Source: CAIKMD01 sp035552195
GTDB taxonomy: Bacteria > Pseudomonadota > Alphaproteobacteria > ATCC43930 > CGMCC-115725
Assembly: GCA_035552195.1 (NCBI GenBank)
Contig: DASZLU010000123.1
Span: 75,149-139,148, forward strand
Direction of reading: 5' to 3'
DNA length: 64,000 nt
Each line of letters begins with the position of its first letter. Positions within the stretch are counted from its first letter, which is position 1. Under the pieces are notes generated by a model. The model was not told where the DNA came from. It saw only the letters and a list, made by a program, of their open reading frames with translations, and did not search any database. Below are positions 32,728 through 40,416 of the stretch, piece by piece. A program made the translations under genes and the position numbers.

Positions 32728-33462
32728 CTAGGCTCCCGCTCCCAATTGCTTGGCCAGGAGGAGCGCCGACCCCCCGGTGCTCTTGCCGTAATTCGCGAGG
32801 GCGCGATGCCCGCCCGCGGCGTAGGCGGCGACTGCGCCCAAAAGCGCGCGCAGCTCGCCGGCGCTGCTCGCGTCGAAGCGGCAATAAGCGCCGTGCGACA
32901 GCCGCGCGATATCCTTGAAGGCGCGCTCGGCGACCGCATCGCCGCCCTCGTGGAAGACGAAGACCGGCACGCCGCATAAGCCAAGTTGGCCGGCAAGCGC
33001 GCAGAGTTCTTCGAGACTCTCTTCCATCGCATCGCCGACGAAGACCAACGCACCGATCTTCTGCGTTTCCGCCGCTTTCGATGCGTGGCGCAGCACACGC
33101 GCGATCTGCGTCTCGCCGCCCATGCAGAACACTGCGCGCATCGCGCCATGGAGCGATGGCGCGGTCGAGAGCCATTTGCTCGCCTTGCATTCGTTGAAGC
33201 CGCGATAGAAGACGAGCTGCACATCGAGTCCGCCGAGTGCCGCCGTGGCCTCGAACATCTCGCCCTGAAGCTTGCAGGCGTGATCCCAGCTCGGCTCGCG
33301 GCTCGCCGTCGCATCCATCGCGAAGATCAGCTTGCCGCGCCCGCTGGCCGGCCGCGCCGACGGCATGGCCGCGACCTTGCGCAGGAACGCATCCACCTCG
33401 GCACTCTTTGCCGAAGCCGGAAGCTGCGACTTGTCGTCGTTATCGGGCCCTTTATCGGACAT
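32728..33462 (-). CDS. VWA domain-containing protein
   Basis: 244 residues, no signal peptide. After a 47-residue acidic leader comes F-A-M-D-A-T-A-S-R-E-P-S-W-D; the D-A-T-A-S piece is a MIDAS-type metal site with Thr in place of the first Ser. Near residue 150 V-F-V-G-D-A-M-E-E supplies the later Asp. Cytoplasmic alphaproteobacterial members of this family commonly sit beside a J-domain gene, as here. Role unknown; the pair may form a chaperone-linked complex (inference). Confidence 0.8.
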   Translation of the reverse strand: MSDKGPDNDDKSQLPASAKSAEVDAFLRKVAAMPSARPASGRGKLIFAMDATASREPSWDHACKLQGEMFEATAALGGLDVQLVFYRGFNECKASKWLSTAPSLHGAMRAVFCMGGETQIARVLRHASKAAETQKIGALVFVGDAMEESLEELCALAGQLGLCGVPVFVFHEGGDAVAERAFKDIARLSHGAYCRFDASSAGELRALLGAVAAYAAGGHRALANYGKSTGGSALLLAKQLGAGA

Positions 33463-33477
33463 AGCGCATACCCGTCT

Positions 33478-33520
33478 CGAGCGCGCGGCAGTACCACCAG
33501 TATATGGTATGGCGCGCTCG
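33478..33520. promoter_or_regulatory. Extended dyad in the VWA/GT9 divergent region
   Basis: Outer arms CGAGCGCGC (33478-33486) and GCGCGCTCG (33512-33520) are perfectly complementary, and inner arms TACCA (33492-33496) and TGGTA (33505-33509) continue the stem after an asymmetric internal loop. The 43-base element sits 15 bases from the VWA start codon and 69 bases from the GT9 start. It may be an operator, a leader hairpin or a small palindromic repeat. Confidence 0.45.
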
Positions 33521-33588
33521 GACGCCTAGGCCGGATGCTGCCATGGCGCGATCTGGCGCGAAATCACGACAGCGTGTAGCGTTCTGCG

Positions 33589-34743
33589 ATGGCCGCTCAA
33601 CCGCCTGAGAAACCAAAACGCCGGCCGCGGCGCTGGTTCCTGTTCTATCCGCTCGATCTTATCGCCCGCTATTGGCCCGTCTTCGGCAAGAAGCGCGGCG
33701 TACTCGTAGTGCGCATCGACGGCATCGGCGACATGGTGCTGTTCCACCCGGCTTTCGCGCATTACGCCGAGGCGCTGGGTGTCGCGCCGAACGAGATCAC
33801 CATCCTCGGCTGCCAAAGCTGGGCGGCGCTGGCGCCGAAATTCTTTCCCGGCATCAAATTCCACGCCATCGACGAGCACGCCTTTGACCGTAACTTACTT
33901 TATCGCTTCAAGTTCTCGCTGTGGCTGCGGCGACAGAATTTCGCGATCGCGACGCTCGACAGCTTCATGCGCAAACCGCTGGTCGCCGACAGCCTCATCT
34001 ATGTCTCGGGCGCGCCGGCGTGCATCGTCGCGAAGCCTTATCTCAGCCCGAAGACCAAGACGCTTTTCGACTGGTACCTCGCGCGCTGCCAGCGCGTGAT
34101 CGATACCGGGCCGCACCCGACGCATGAGATCCCTCGGCACTTCACCTTCGTCTCAGCGCTCGCCGGCCGTCGCATCGCGCCCGAACAACCGCGTCTATCT
34201 TGGCGCGAGAAGCTGCCGGCCGTGAAGCAACCCTATGCAATCATGAACTTCGGCGCCAACGAACCGGGCCGGCGCTGGGCGTTCGAGAATTTCCTCGCGG
34301 TCGCCGCCGACTTGAAGAAACGCGGCCTTACTGTGGTCTTTGTCGGCGGCCCGGCGGAAGCCACCTACAAGAACCGCCTCGGCAACGAGGGCTTTGTCGA
34401 TCTCATAGGAGCGACCACGCTCGACGCGTTGCTCGATCTGCTGCGTCACGCGGCGTTGGTCATCACCAGCGAGACCGGCCCGGCCCATCTCGCGATCGGG
34501 CTCGGCGCGCCGACGGTGACGATCCTCGGCGGCGGTCAGTTCGGCGGGTGGATGCCCTTCCCACCGGAAGCTGCGCCGGCGAAAGAGCGCGTCGTCTATC
34601 GCCGCATGCCCTGCTACGGCTGCCTCTGGAATTGCACCCAGCCGCATCAGCGCGGCGAGGCCTATCCGTGCGTCGCCGCGGTCGAGATTGATGAGGTGCT
34701 GAGCGCCGCGGGCGACTTGCTGCCCGCGCTTGCCGCGACATAA
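33589..34743 (+). CDS. Glycosyltransferase family 9 (heptosyltransferase-like)
   Basis: 384 residues. GT-B fold with an N-terminal R-I-D-G-I-G-D-M-V-L-F-H-P (heptosyltransferase R-x-D-x-x-G-D glycine loop), a central N-F-G-A-N-E-P-G-R-R-W, V-F-V-G-G-P-A-E and the nucleotide-binding S-E-T-G-P-A-H-L-A. GT9 enzymes add ADP-heptose or related sugars to the LPS core; substrate is not certain. C-terminal Cys cluster (P-C-Y-G-C-L-W-N-C) is a feature seen in part of the family. Single gene. Confidence 0.85.
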   Translation: MAAQPPEKPKRRPRRWFLFYPLDLIARYWPVFGKKRGVLVVRIDGIGDMVLFHPAFAHYAEALGVAPNEITILGCQSWAALAPKFFPGIKFHAIDEHAFDRNLLYRFKFSLWLRRQNFAIATLDSFMRKPLVADSLIYVSGAPACIVAKPYLSPKTKTLFDWYLARCQRVIDTGPHPTHEIPRHFTFVSALAGRRIAPEQPRLSWREKLPAVKQPYAIMNFGANEPGRRWAFENFLAVAADLKKRGLTVVFVGGPAEATYKNRLGNEGFVDLIGATTLDALLDLLRHAALVITSETGPAHLAIGLGAPTVTILGGGQFGGWMPFPPEAAPAKERVVYRRMPCYGCLWNCTQPHQRGEAYPCVAAVEIDEVLSAAGDLLPALAAT

Positions 34744-34752
34744 GCTCGGATC

Positions 34753-35109
34753 ATGAGCGCACAAAGGCATGCCGATCATACGGCCCTCGCCCAGGCCTTG
34801 CGTGCTCGCGTGATTGATGGACCGGGCGAATCCGATCGCGCATTACGCCAAGCCGCGGCTGAAAGAGCCGCCGGTGGTCCAGCGATGGCCGAACCCTACG
34901 ATGCGCTCGCGCGCGACATCGGAGAAGCAGCATATCGCGTTACGGATGCACAAATATCAAGCGTGCTCCAGGCAGCGGGAAGCGAGAAAGCGGCTTTCGA
35001 GATCATCGCCGCATCGGCGGCCGGCGCAGCCCTCCTGCGCTGGCGGCAAGCGATCAAGGCACTGAGTGAGGCAAAGGATGCGACTGCCGGAAATCGACCG
35101 CGGCGATAG
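34753..35109 (+). CDS. Hypothetical protein preceding the AhpD-like gene
   Basis: 118 residues, helical, Ala-rich (R-A-L-R-Q-A-A-A-E-R-A-A, A-R-D-I-G-E-A-A-Y-R-V-T). The last 32 bases overlap the start of the AhpD-like gene, so the two are co-translated. No family recognised; the coupled downstream gene is the only functional clue. Ten bases after the GT9 stop. Confidence 0.6.
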   Translation: MSAQRHADHTALAQALRARVIDGPGESDRALRQAAAERAAGGPAMAEPYDALARDIGEAAYRVTDAQISSVLQAAGSEKAAFEIIAASAAGAALLRWRQAIKALSEAKDATAGNRPRR

Positions 35110-35659
35110 CTTCGGCCGACGCCTGCTGATCGGCTTCATCTCGTTCGTGTCGCGGATGAGATTGCCCGATGCGGCACGCGTCGCCTTCTACCACAAAGAG
35201 TTTTCAGCGCCGATCGGCCAATGGACGCAAGCCGCCATGCGCGGGCCGAGCGATTGGAGCATCGGTGAGCGCGAATTGATGGCTGCACTGGTGGCGAAAT
35301 GGAATTCCTGCCCCTTTTGTGTTAGCGCCCACGGCGCGGTGGCGGCAAAAGAGATCGAGCGACCACTGATCGATAAGGTGCTGGCCGATTATCGCACCGC
35401 GCCGATCCCGGTTCGCCTTAAAGCGACACTGCAATTTCTCGAGATCATGACGCTGCGGCCCATGGGCCTCACCGCCGAGGACGCAGAAACGGCGTTGAGC
35501 GCCGGCGTCAGCGCGCAGATGCTGGAAGATGCGGCTGCGGTCGGTGCGACGTTCAACATCATCACCCGTTATGCCAACGCGCTCGATTTCGCGATGCCGT
35601 CGCAGGATGAGTTCGATCGCGCTGCGGGCATGTTACTGAAACGCGGCTACGCGTCGTAG
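35078..35659 (+). CDS. Carboxymuconolactone decarboxylase / AhpD-like protein
   Basis: 193 residues from the ATG at 35078 (a GTG at 35066 is also in frame). The active centre C-P-F-C-V-S-A-H is the AhpD-type CxxC plus His, with an upstream E-x-x-x-A-L-V-A-K. Such proteins are peroxidase-like or thiol reductases rather than decarboxylases. Overlaps the preceding small gene. Confidence 0.82.
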   Translation: MRLPEIDRGDSFGRRLLIGFISFVSRMRLPDAARVAFYHKEFSAPIGQWTQAAMRGPSDWSIGERELMAALVAKWNSCPFCVSAHGAVAAKEIERPLIDKVLADYRTAPIPVRLKATLQFLEIMTLRPMGLTAEDAETALSAGVSAQMLEDAAAVGATFNIITRYANALDFAMPSQDEFDRAAGMLLKRGYAS

Positions 35660-35663
35660 CCGC

Positions 35664-35831
35664 TCAAGCCGACCACAGCACCACAACGACAACGCCGAGC
35701 GTCGTCCAGATCAGCGCGTTGACCAGCATACGGACGACCGAACGCTCATTCTCGTCGCTGATGTGAAGATTGTCGCAAACGAGATTGGCGGGGTAGGCCA
35801 GCGCACGGACAAATGCTTGCGTCGAGCTCAT
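35664..35831 (-). CDS. Tiny single-pass membrane protein at the end of the NO operon
   Basis: 55 residues from the ATG at 35831, whose ATGA overlaps the stop of the DUF1971 gene. N-terminal S-S-T-Q-A-F-V-R-A-L-A-Y-P-A-N and one C-terminal membrane helix (M-L-V-N-A-L-I-W-T-T-L-G-V-V-V-V-V-L-W). The coupling makes it part of the nsrR-controlled unit. No family known to me. Confidence 0.6.
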   Translation of the reverse strand: MSSTQAFVRALAYPANLVCDNLHISDENERSVVRMLVNALIWTTLGVVVVVLWSA

Positions 35832-36136
35832 GGTGACGTGCCTCCACGGCGATAAAATTCGACTAAGAACCGGACCGAACCGCAAGGCTCGATCTCATGC
35901 GTGATCGTCGGCTCGATTACCGCAGGAATGATTTTCGGCGTAAGCACGAATTCTATCGCGGGCCGACGCGAATCCTTGATGCGATAAGCGAGCTTGCCCT
36001 CGAGCACGCGGATCATGCCCCACGTGCCGTCCTTCGTCCGATGATCGTTGAGCAGCCCGCCCGGGACGGTCGCCTCGGTGAACACCGCCGTTTGGCGATA
36101 GAGCACCGCGTCGTCCGGCAGTTTCGGGATCGCCAT
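35828..36136 (-). CDS. DUF1971 (YeaR/TehB-like) protein
   Basis: 102 residues, single cupin-like domain: L-P-D-D-A-V-L-Y-R-Q-T-A-V-F-T near the start, W-G-M-I-R-V-L-E-G-K-L and H-E-I-E-P-C-G-S-V-R-F-L-V-E-F-Y. It corresponds to the domain of E. coli YeaR, a member of the NsrR regulon, and of TehB-associated proteins. Four bases after the truncated haemoglobin gene. A role in nitric oxide or nitrate stress is inferred from this and the NsrR box. Confidence 0.83.
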   Translation of the reverse strand: MAIPKLPDDAVLYRQTAVFTEATVPGGLLNDHRTKDGTWGMIRVLEGKLAYRIKDSRRPAIEFVLTPKIIPAVIEPTITHEIEPCGSVRFLVEFYRRGGTSP

Positions 36137-36140
36137 CGCT

Positions 36141-36596
36141 TTACGACGCGTTGGCGTCGGAAACTTGCGGCGCAAACACCGCGATGCCGCGTTGCAGAGC
36201 CGTCGCGATCATCTCCGAGCGCATGACGAACATCGCCGCCGCCGGCTGCGGGCAAAGCTTCTCGACCGTCTGACGGAAGAGATGCAGCCAGCGCGCGAAA
36301 TGCGTCGGGCGGATGCCACCGACGGCGATATGTTTCGCCATGGGATTGCCATCGAAGCGGCCAGTCATCAACAGCACCGACGACCAAAAGTCGCACATCT
36401 TGGCGAGATGTGGATCCCAATCGGCGCCGATGACGCGCTTGAAGATCGGACCGAGCGCCGGATCGGTGCGGATCGTCGCGTAGAAGGTATGGACGACCTC
36501 GTGGATCATCTCCTCGGTGACGCCGACGCGCATGCCGGGCGGGACGATCCGTGTGGTGGTGGCGACGTTTTCCGTGCTGATTTTTTCGGCGCTCAT
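36141..36596 (-). CDS. Group III truncated haemoglobin
   Basis: 151 residues from the ATG at 36596 (GAGGAAGC upstream). Helix B/E landmarks F-Y-A-T-I-R-T-D-P-A-L-G-P-I-F and W-D-P-H-L-A-K-M-C-D-F-W-S-S-V-L-L; F-helix proximal region R-P-T-H-F-A-R-W-L-H-L-F of group III globins. Probably binds O2 and NO and detoxifies NO or peroxynitrite. A strong NsrR-type operator lies 22 to 48 bases upstream of its start. Confidence 0.9.
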   Translation of the reverse strand: MSAEKISTENVATTTRIVPPGMRVGVTEEMIHEVVHTFYATIRTDPALGPIFKRVIGADWDPHLAKMCDFWSSVLLMTGRFDGNPMAKHIAVGGIRPTHFARWLHLFRQTVEKLCPQPAAAMFVMRSEMIATALQRGIAVFAPQVSDANAS

Positions 36597-36617
36597 GGGC
36601 TTCCTCACAACGCAGCT

Positions 36618-36644
36618 TAAAGATGAATATAATATATATCTTTA
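36618..36644 (-). promoter_or_regulatory. NsrR-type operator of the truncated haemoglobin operon
   Basis: AAGATGAATAT (36620-36630), one central base, ATATATATCTT (36632-36642): a dyad with 9 of 11 symmetric pairs per arm, extended by one more pair at both sides to TAAAGAT...ATCTTTA. It resembles the NsrR consensus AAGATGYATTT and its mirror. It lies between nsrR and the haemoglobin gene, in an AT-rich stretch that also supplies TATATT-like -10 options. Confidence 0.75.
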
Positions 36645-36690
36645 TACCGGCGCGGCGCGATAGAACGGCGTGCGACCAAGCGACACAGGT

Positions 36691-37137
36691 TCAGGCGGGG
36701 ACGAAGGCGTCGAGATCGAGCAATTTGGCGAGCGGCTTCCGCGGCTTCACCAGATCGGCGAGCGTATAGCGGTCGAGCACGGCGAGAAACGCCATCGTCG
36801 CCTCGCCCAAAGCGCCGCGCAGAACACAGGCGCCCTCGATCGGGCAATAATCCTTCTGCTGCATGCAGCCGACGACGGCGAGATCCTCTTCGAGATCGCG
36901 CACCACCGATCCGATCTTAATCTGGCTCGGCTTTTTGGCGAGGCGGAAACCGCCATTCTTCCCGCGGATGGTATCGAGATAGCCGGCCCGGCCGAGCGCG
37001 TTGACGACCTTCATCAGATGCGTGCGCGAAATATCGAAATGCTCGGCGATTTCGGCGATGGTTGAGAGCGTCTCGCCTTTGATAGCGGCGAACATCAGAA
37101 CGCGGAGCGAATAATCGGTATGCAGCGTCAAGCGCAT
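36691..37137 (-). CDS. nsrR: Rrf2-family nitric oxide-sensing repressor NsrR
   Basis: 148 residues from the ATG at 37137. Winged HTH S-R-T-H-L-M-K-V-V-N-A-L with R-G-K-N-G-G-F-R-L (wing), Fe-S cysteines C-M-Q-Q-K-D-Y-C-P-I-E-G-A-C (Cx6Cx5C), and a C-terminal Y-T-L-A-D-L-V-K-P. The sequence from R-G-K-N-G-G to the end follows E. coli NsrR closely; IscR and RirA are less similar in the tail. It precedes the NO operon it probably controls. A 7-bp dyad at 37160-37180 in its own promoter suggests autoregulation. Confidence 0.9.
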   Translation of the reverse strand: MRLTLHTDYSLRVLMFAAIKGETLSTIAEIAEHFDISRTHLMKVVNALGRAGYLDTIRGKNGGFRLAKKPSQIKIGSVVRDLEEDLAVVGCMQQKDYCPIEGACVLRGALGEATMAFLAVLDRYTLADLVKPRKPLAKLLDLDAFVPA

Positions 37138-37159
37138 GGCAAAGCTCAAGCCCTCCAAT

Positions 37160-37180
37160 ACATAGACCTGAAATCTATGT
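37160..37180 (-). promoter_or_regulatory. Inverted repeat in the nsrR promoter
   Basis: ACATAGA (37160-37166) and TCTATGT (37174-37180) are perfect complements with a 7-base spacer, 23 to 43 bases upstream of the nsrR ATG, overlapping where a promoter is expected. It differs from the AAGAT-type box upstream of the haemoglobin gene, so if it is an operator it may belong to another regulator. Confidence 0.4.
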
Positions 37181-37213
37181 TTTCGAGCGCCTCAACGCAA
37201 TCGCAATATTCGT

Positions 37214-40200
37214 TTAAGCCTCTTCGTCATCCTTCAGCGACATGAGGCTGGCATTGCCGCCGGCTGCGGTCGTGTCGACGGAAAGCGTGCGCTCGGTCGC
37301 GAAGCGGTGGAGGTAATGCGGCCCGCCGATCTTCGGCCCGGTGCCGGAGAGCCTCTCGCCGCCGAAAGGCTGCACGCCGACAACAGCGCCGATCATGTTG
37401 CGGTTGACGTAGCAATTGCCGACCGGCAGCCGCGCATGGATCGCGCTCACCGTCTCGTCGATACGGCTGTGGATACCGAGCGTCAGGCCGAAGCCGGTCG
37501 CGATCACCTGATCCATCACGCGATCGAGGTGCCCGCCCTGCCAGCGGATCACGTGCAAAACCGGGCCGAATACCTCGCCGGTCAGGCGATCGAGCCGATC
37601 GAGTTCGATGAGACGCGGCGCAAAGAAGGTGCCGTGCTCGGTGCCTTGCGGTAGGCGGAGGGTATGAAGGATCTTCGCCTCGCGCTGCATACGCTCGACA
37701 TGCGCCTCGAGCGCGGCGCGCGCCGGGTCATCGATCAGGGGGCCTATATCGGTGGCGAGCAGCGCCGGATCGCCGATCATCAGCATGTCCATCGCGCCGA
37801 TCAGCATCGCGATCACGCGCTCGGCAATATCCTCCTGCACGAAAAGAACGCGCGCCGAGGAGCAGCGCTGGCCCGCACTATCGAAGGCCGAGATCAACGC
37901 GTCCGCGACAAGCTGCTCGGGCAGCGCGCTGGAATCCGCAATCAGTGCGTTCTGGCCGCCGGTCTCGGCAATTAGAGGCACGATCGGTCCACGTCGCTGT
38001 GCCAGCGCCTGATTGATCGCGCGCGCCGTGTCGGTCGAGCCGGTGAAAGCGACACCGGCGATGCGCGGGTCGGCGACAAGCTTCGCACCCACACGCCCTT
38101 CACCCGGCAAAAGTTGTACTACATCGCCCGGGACGCCGGCTTCGTGCAGTAGCCGCACGGCAGCGGCGGCGATGAGTGGCGTCTGTTCCGCCGGTTTCGC
38201 GATCACCGCATTGCCGGCGGCGAGCGCGCCGGCGACCTGGCCGAGGAAGATCGCGAGCGGAAAATTCCAGGGCGAGATACAGGCGAAGACACCGCGGCCA
38301 TGCAATTCGAGCAGATTGCGCTCGCCGGTCGGCCCTGCCATCTCGGCTGGCGCCGTGAATTCGGCACGCAGCCGCGCCGCGTCGTAGCGGCAATGATCGA
38401 TCGCCTCCCGCACTTCGGATACGGCATCGGGAATGATGCGTCCGCCTTCGCGGACGATGAGGGCGACGAAATCGCCCATGCGTTCTTGCAGGAGATCACC
38501 GGCGCGATCGAGCAGTCGCGCACGTTCCTCGGCCACCGTGTTGTCCCAACCAGGCGCGGCTTTCACCGCAGCACCAAGCGCGCGCTCAATCTGTGCTTCA
38601 TTCGCTTCGCTGACATGGCCGACGACGACACGCCGATCAGTGGGCGATGTGACCGGCCGCGACGCGCCCGCTTCTTCCGCGCCGGCGACGATCGGGAAAG
38701 CGAGCACCGGTTTGGCCGAGACCATCGCGAGCGTTTTCGCCAGCGCGACGAGATGCGGCAGATCGCTGAGATCGATGCCGCGCGAATTGCGCCGGTCGGG
38801 ATAGAGATCGCGCGGTAAGTTGATGCGCGGGTGTGGTTTCGCTTTGAGCGATTTGAGCCGCGCCACCGGATCGGCGATCAGCGCCTCGACCGGCGCGCGC
38901 TCATCGACCAAACGATTGACGAAGGATGTGTTCGCGCCGTTCTCGAGCAGCCGCCGCACGAGGTAGGCGAGCAGATCCTCATGGCCGCCGACCGGCGCAT
39001 AGACGCGGCATGGAATCCGGTGCGGGCCCTTATTGATATTTGGGCCAACGATCTGGTCGTAAAGCGCCTCGCCCATGCCATGGAGGCGCTGGAATTCGAA
39101 ATCGCGTTCCGCGCCGGCAAGGTCGAGGATCGACGCCACCGTATGCGCGTTATGCGTCGCGAATTGCGGAAAGAACGCATCGCGCGCCGCCCAGATGCGC
39201 TTGGCACACGCGAGATAGGAGACATCGGTCGCGAGCTTCCTGGTATAGACCGGAAACTGCTCAAGGCCGCGCTCCTGCGTGCGCTTGATCTCGCTATCCC
39301 AATACGCGCCTTTGACGAGACGCAGCATCAATCGGCGATGGTGCCGCCGCGCCAACGCCGCGAGCCAATCGATCAGTGGCAGGGCGCGTTTCTGATAGGC
39401 CTGCATCGCGAGGCCGAGCCCATTCCATCCGGCAAGTTCCGACGCTGCTGCAAGGCCCTTGATCAGATCGAGCGAGAGATCGAGCCGATCGGCTTCCTCG
39501 GCATCGATAGTCAAACCGATGCCAGCGCGCTTCGCTTGTTCCGCGAGGCCAAGGAGAATCGGCGGCAATTCGCGCCGCACGCGATCGCGCTGCGCTTCCT
39601 CGTAGCGCGGATGGAGCGCCGATAGCTTCACCGAGATGCCGGGCGCGTGGTGCAGATCGCGGCCTTTCACCCGCGCGCCGATGGCGACGATCGCGGCGCG
39701 ATAGCGCTCGGCATAGCGCGCCGCGTCATCGGCGGTACGCGCCGCCTCGCCCAGCATATCGAAGGAATAGCGAAAGCCCCGTGTTTCCTCGGGCACGGCG
39801 CGGTCGAGCGCCTCGTCGATGGTGCGGCCCATCACAAATTGATGGCCAAGGATGCGCATCGCCGCGGTCACCGCCTGGCGCAACACAGGCTCTCCGGTGC
39901 GCGCGACGACGCGACGCAGCACCGCTCCGAGGTCCTGCTCCGCCGGATCGTCATGCAGCAGGCGACCGGTCAGCATCAGGGCCCAGGTCGATGCATTGAC
40001 GAAGAGCGAGGAGGACTGGCCGAGATGCCGCGCCCAATCAGCGCCCGCAAGCTTGTCGCGGATCAGGCGATCGACCGTATCGGCATCGGGAATGCGCAGC
40101 AGGGCCTCGGCCAGGCACATGAGCGCGATGCCTTCGCGGCTCGATAGTGCGAATTCGTTGAGGAACGCGTCGATGCCGCCTTTGCCACGGCGCTGGCGCC

Positions 40201-40378
40201 GCGCTTCGAGCACAAGGCGGCGCGCCGTTGCGGCGATGCGCGCGGTCGTCGCTTCGTCGTGATCGGCGGCGGCAAGAATGCACGCGACCGCCTCGCTCTC
40301 GTCGATGCGATAGCTTTCGCGTACCGCTTGGCGCAGTGCGTCGGGGAGGGGCGGCGGCGCGGCAAAGACCCAGGCCAT
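37214..40378 (-). CDS. putA: Bifunctional proline dehydrogenase / 1-pyrroline-5-carboxylate dehydrogenase PutA
   Basis: 1054 residues. N-terminal arm (1-150) then the FAD barrel (about 170-490: Y-W-D-S-E-I-K-R-T-Q, F-A-T-H-N-A-H-T-V-A and the substrate loop R-R-L-L-E-N-G-A-N-T-S-F); then the aldehyde dehydrogenase part with S-P-W-N-F-P-L-A-I-F and catalytic Cys in S-A-G-Q-R-C-S-S-A-R. The ribbon-helix-helix DNA-binding domain that makes enteric PutA a repressor is absent, and the length matches the minimalist type A form of rhizobia. Converts proline to glutamate at the membrane. Lies 38 bases past imuB on the same strand. Confidence 0.95.
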   Translation of the reverse strand: MAWVFAAPPPLPDALRQAVRESYRIDESEAVACILAAADHDEATTARIAATARRLVLEARRQRRGKGGIDAFLNEFALSSREGIALMCLAEALLRIPDADTVDRLIRDKLAGADWARHLGQSSSLFVNASTWALMLTGRLLHDDPAEQDLGAVLRRVVARTGEPVLRQAVTAAMRILGHQFVMGRTIDEALDRAVPEETRGFRYSFDMLGEAARTADDAARYAERYRAAIVAIGARVKGRDLHHAPGISVKLSALHPRYEEAQRDRVRRELPPILLGLAEQAKRAGIGLTIDAEEADRLDLSLDLIKGLAAASELAGWNGLGLAMQAYQKRALPLIDWLAALARRHHRRLMLRLVKGAYWDSEIKRTQERGLEQFPVYTRKLATDVSYLACAKRIWAARDAFFPQFATHNAHTVASILDLAGAERDFEFQRLHGMGEALYDQIVGPNINKGPHRIPCRVYAPVGGHEDLLAYLVRRLLENGANTSFVNRLVDERAPVEALIADPVARLKSLKAKPHPRINLPRDLYPDRRNSRGIDLSDLPHLVALAKTLAMVSAKPVLAFPIVAGAEEAGASRPVTSPTDRRVVVGHVSEANEAQIERALGAAVKAAPGWDNTVAEERARLLDRAGDLLQERMGDFVALIVREGGRIIPDAVSEVREAIDHCRYDAARLRAEFTAPAEMAGPTGERNLLELHGRGVFACISPWNFPLAIFLGQVAGALAAGNAVIAKPAEQTPLIAAAAVRLLHEAGVPGDVVQLLPGEGRVGAKLVADPRIAGVAFTGSTDTARAINQALAQRRGPIVPLIAETGGQNALIADSSALPEQLVADALISAFDSAGQRCSSARVLFVQEDIAERVIAMLIGAMDMLMIGDPALLATDIGPLIDDPARAALEAHVERMQREAKILHTLRLPQGTEHGTFFAPRLIELDRLDRLTGEVFGPVLHVIRWQGGHLDRVMDQVIATGFGLTLGIHSRIDETVSAIHARLPVGNCYVNRNMIGAVVGVQPFGGERLSGTGPKIGGPHYLHRFATERTLSVDTTAAGGNASLMSLKDDEEA

Positions 40379-40416
40379 GGCCGAGAGATTAAAGCGATTT
40401 CGCTTGCGCTGCTATT

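Noticed and set aside
36691..37137. IscR or RirA as identity for the Rrf2 regulator
   Set aside because: The C-terminal Y-T-L-A-D-L-V and haemoglobin neighbourhood match NsrR; no isc or iron genes adjacent.
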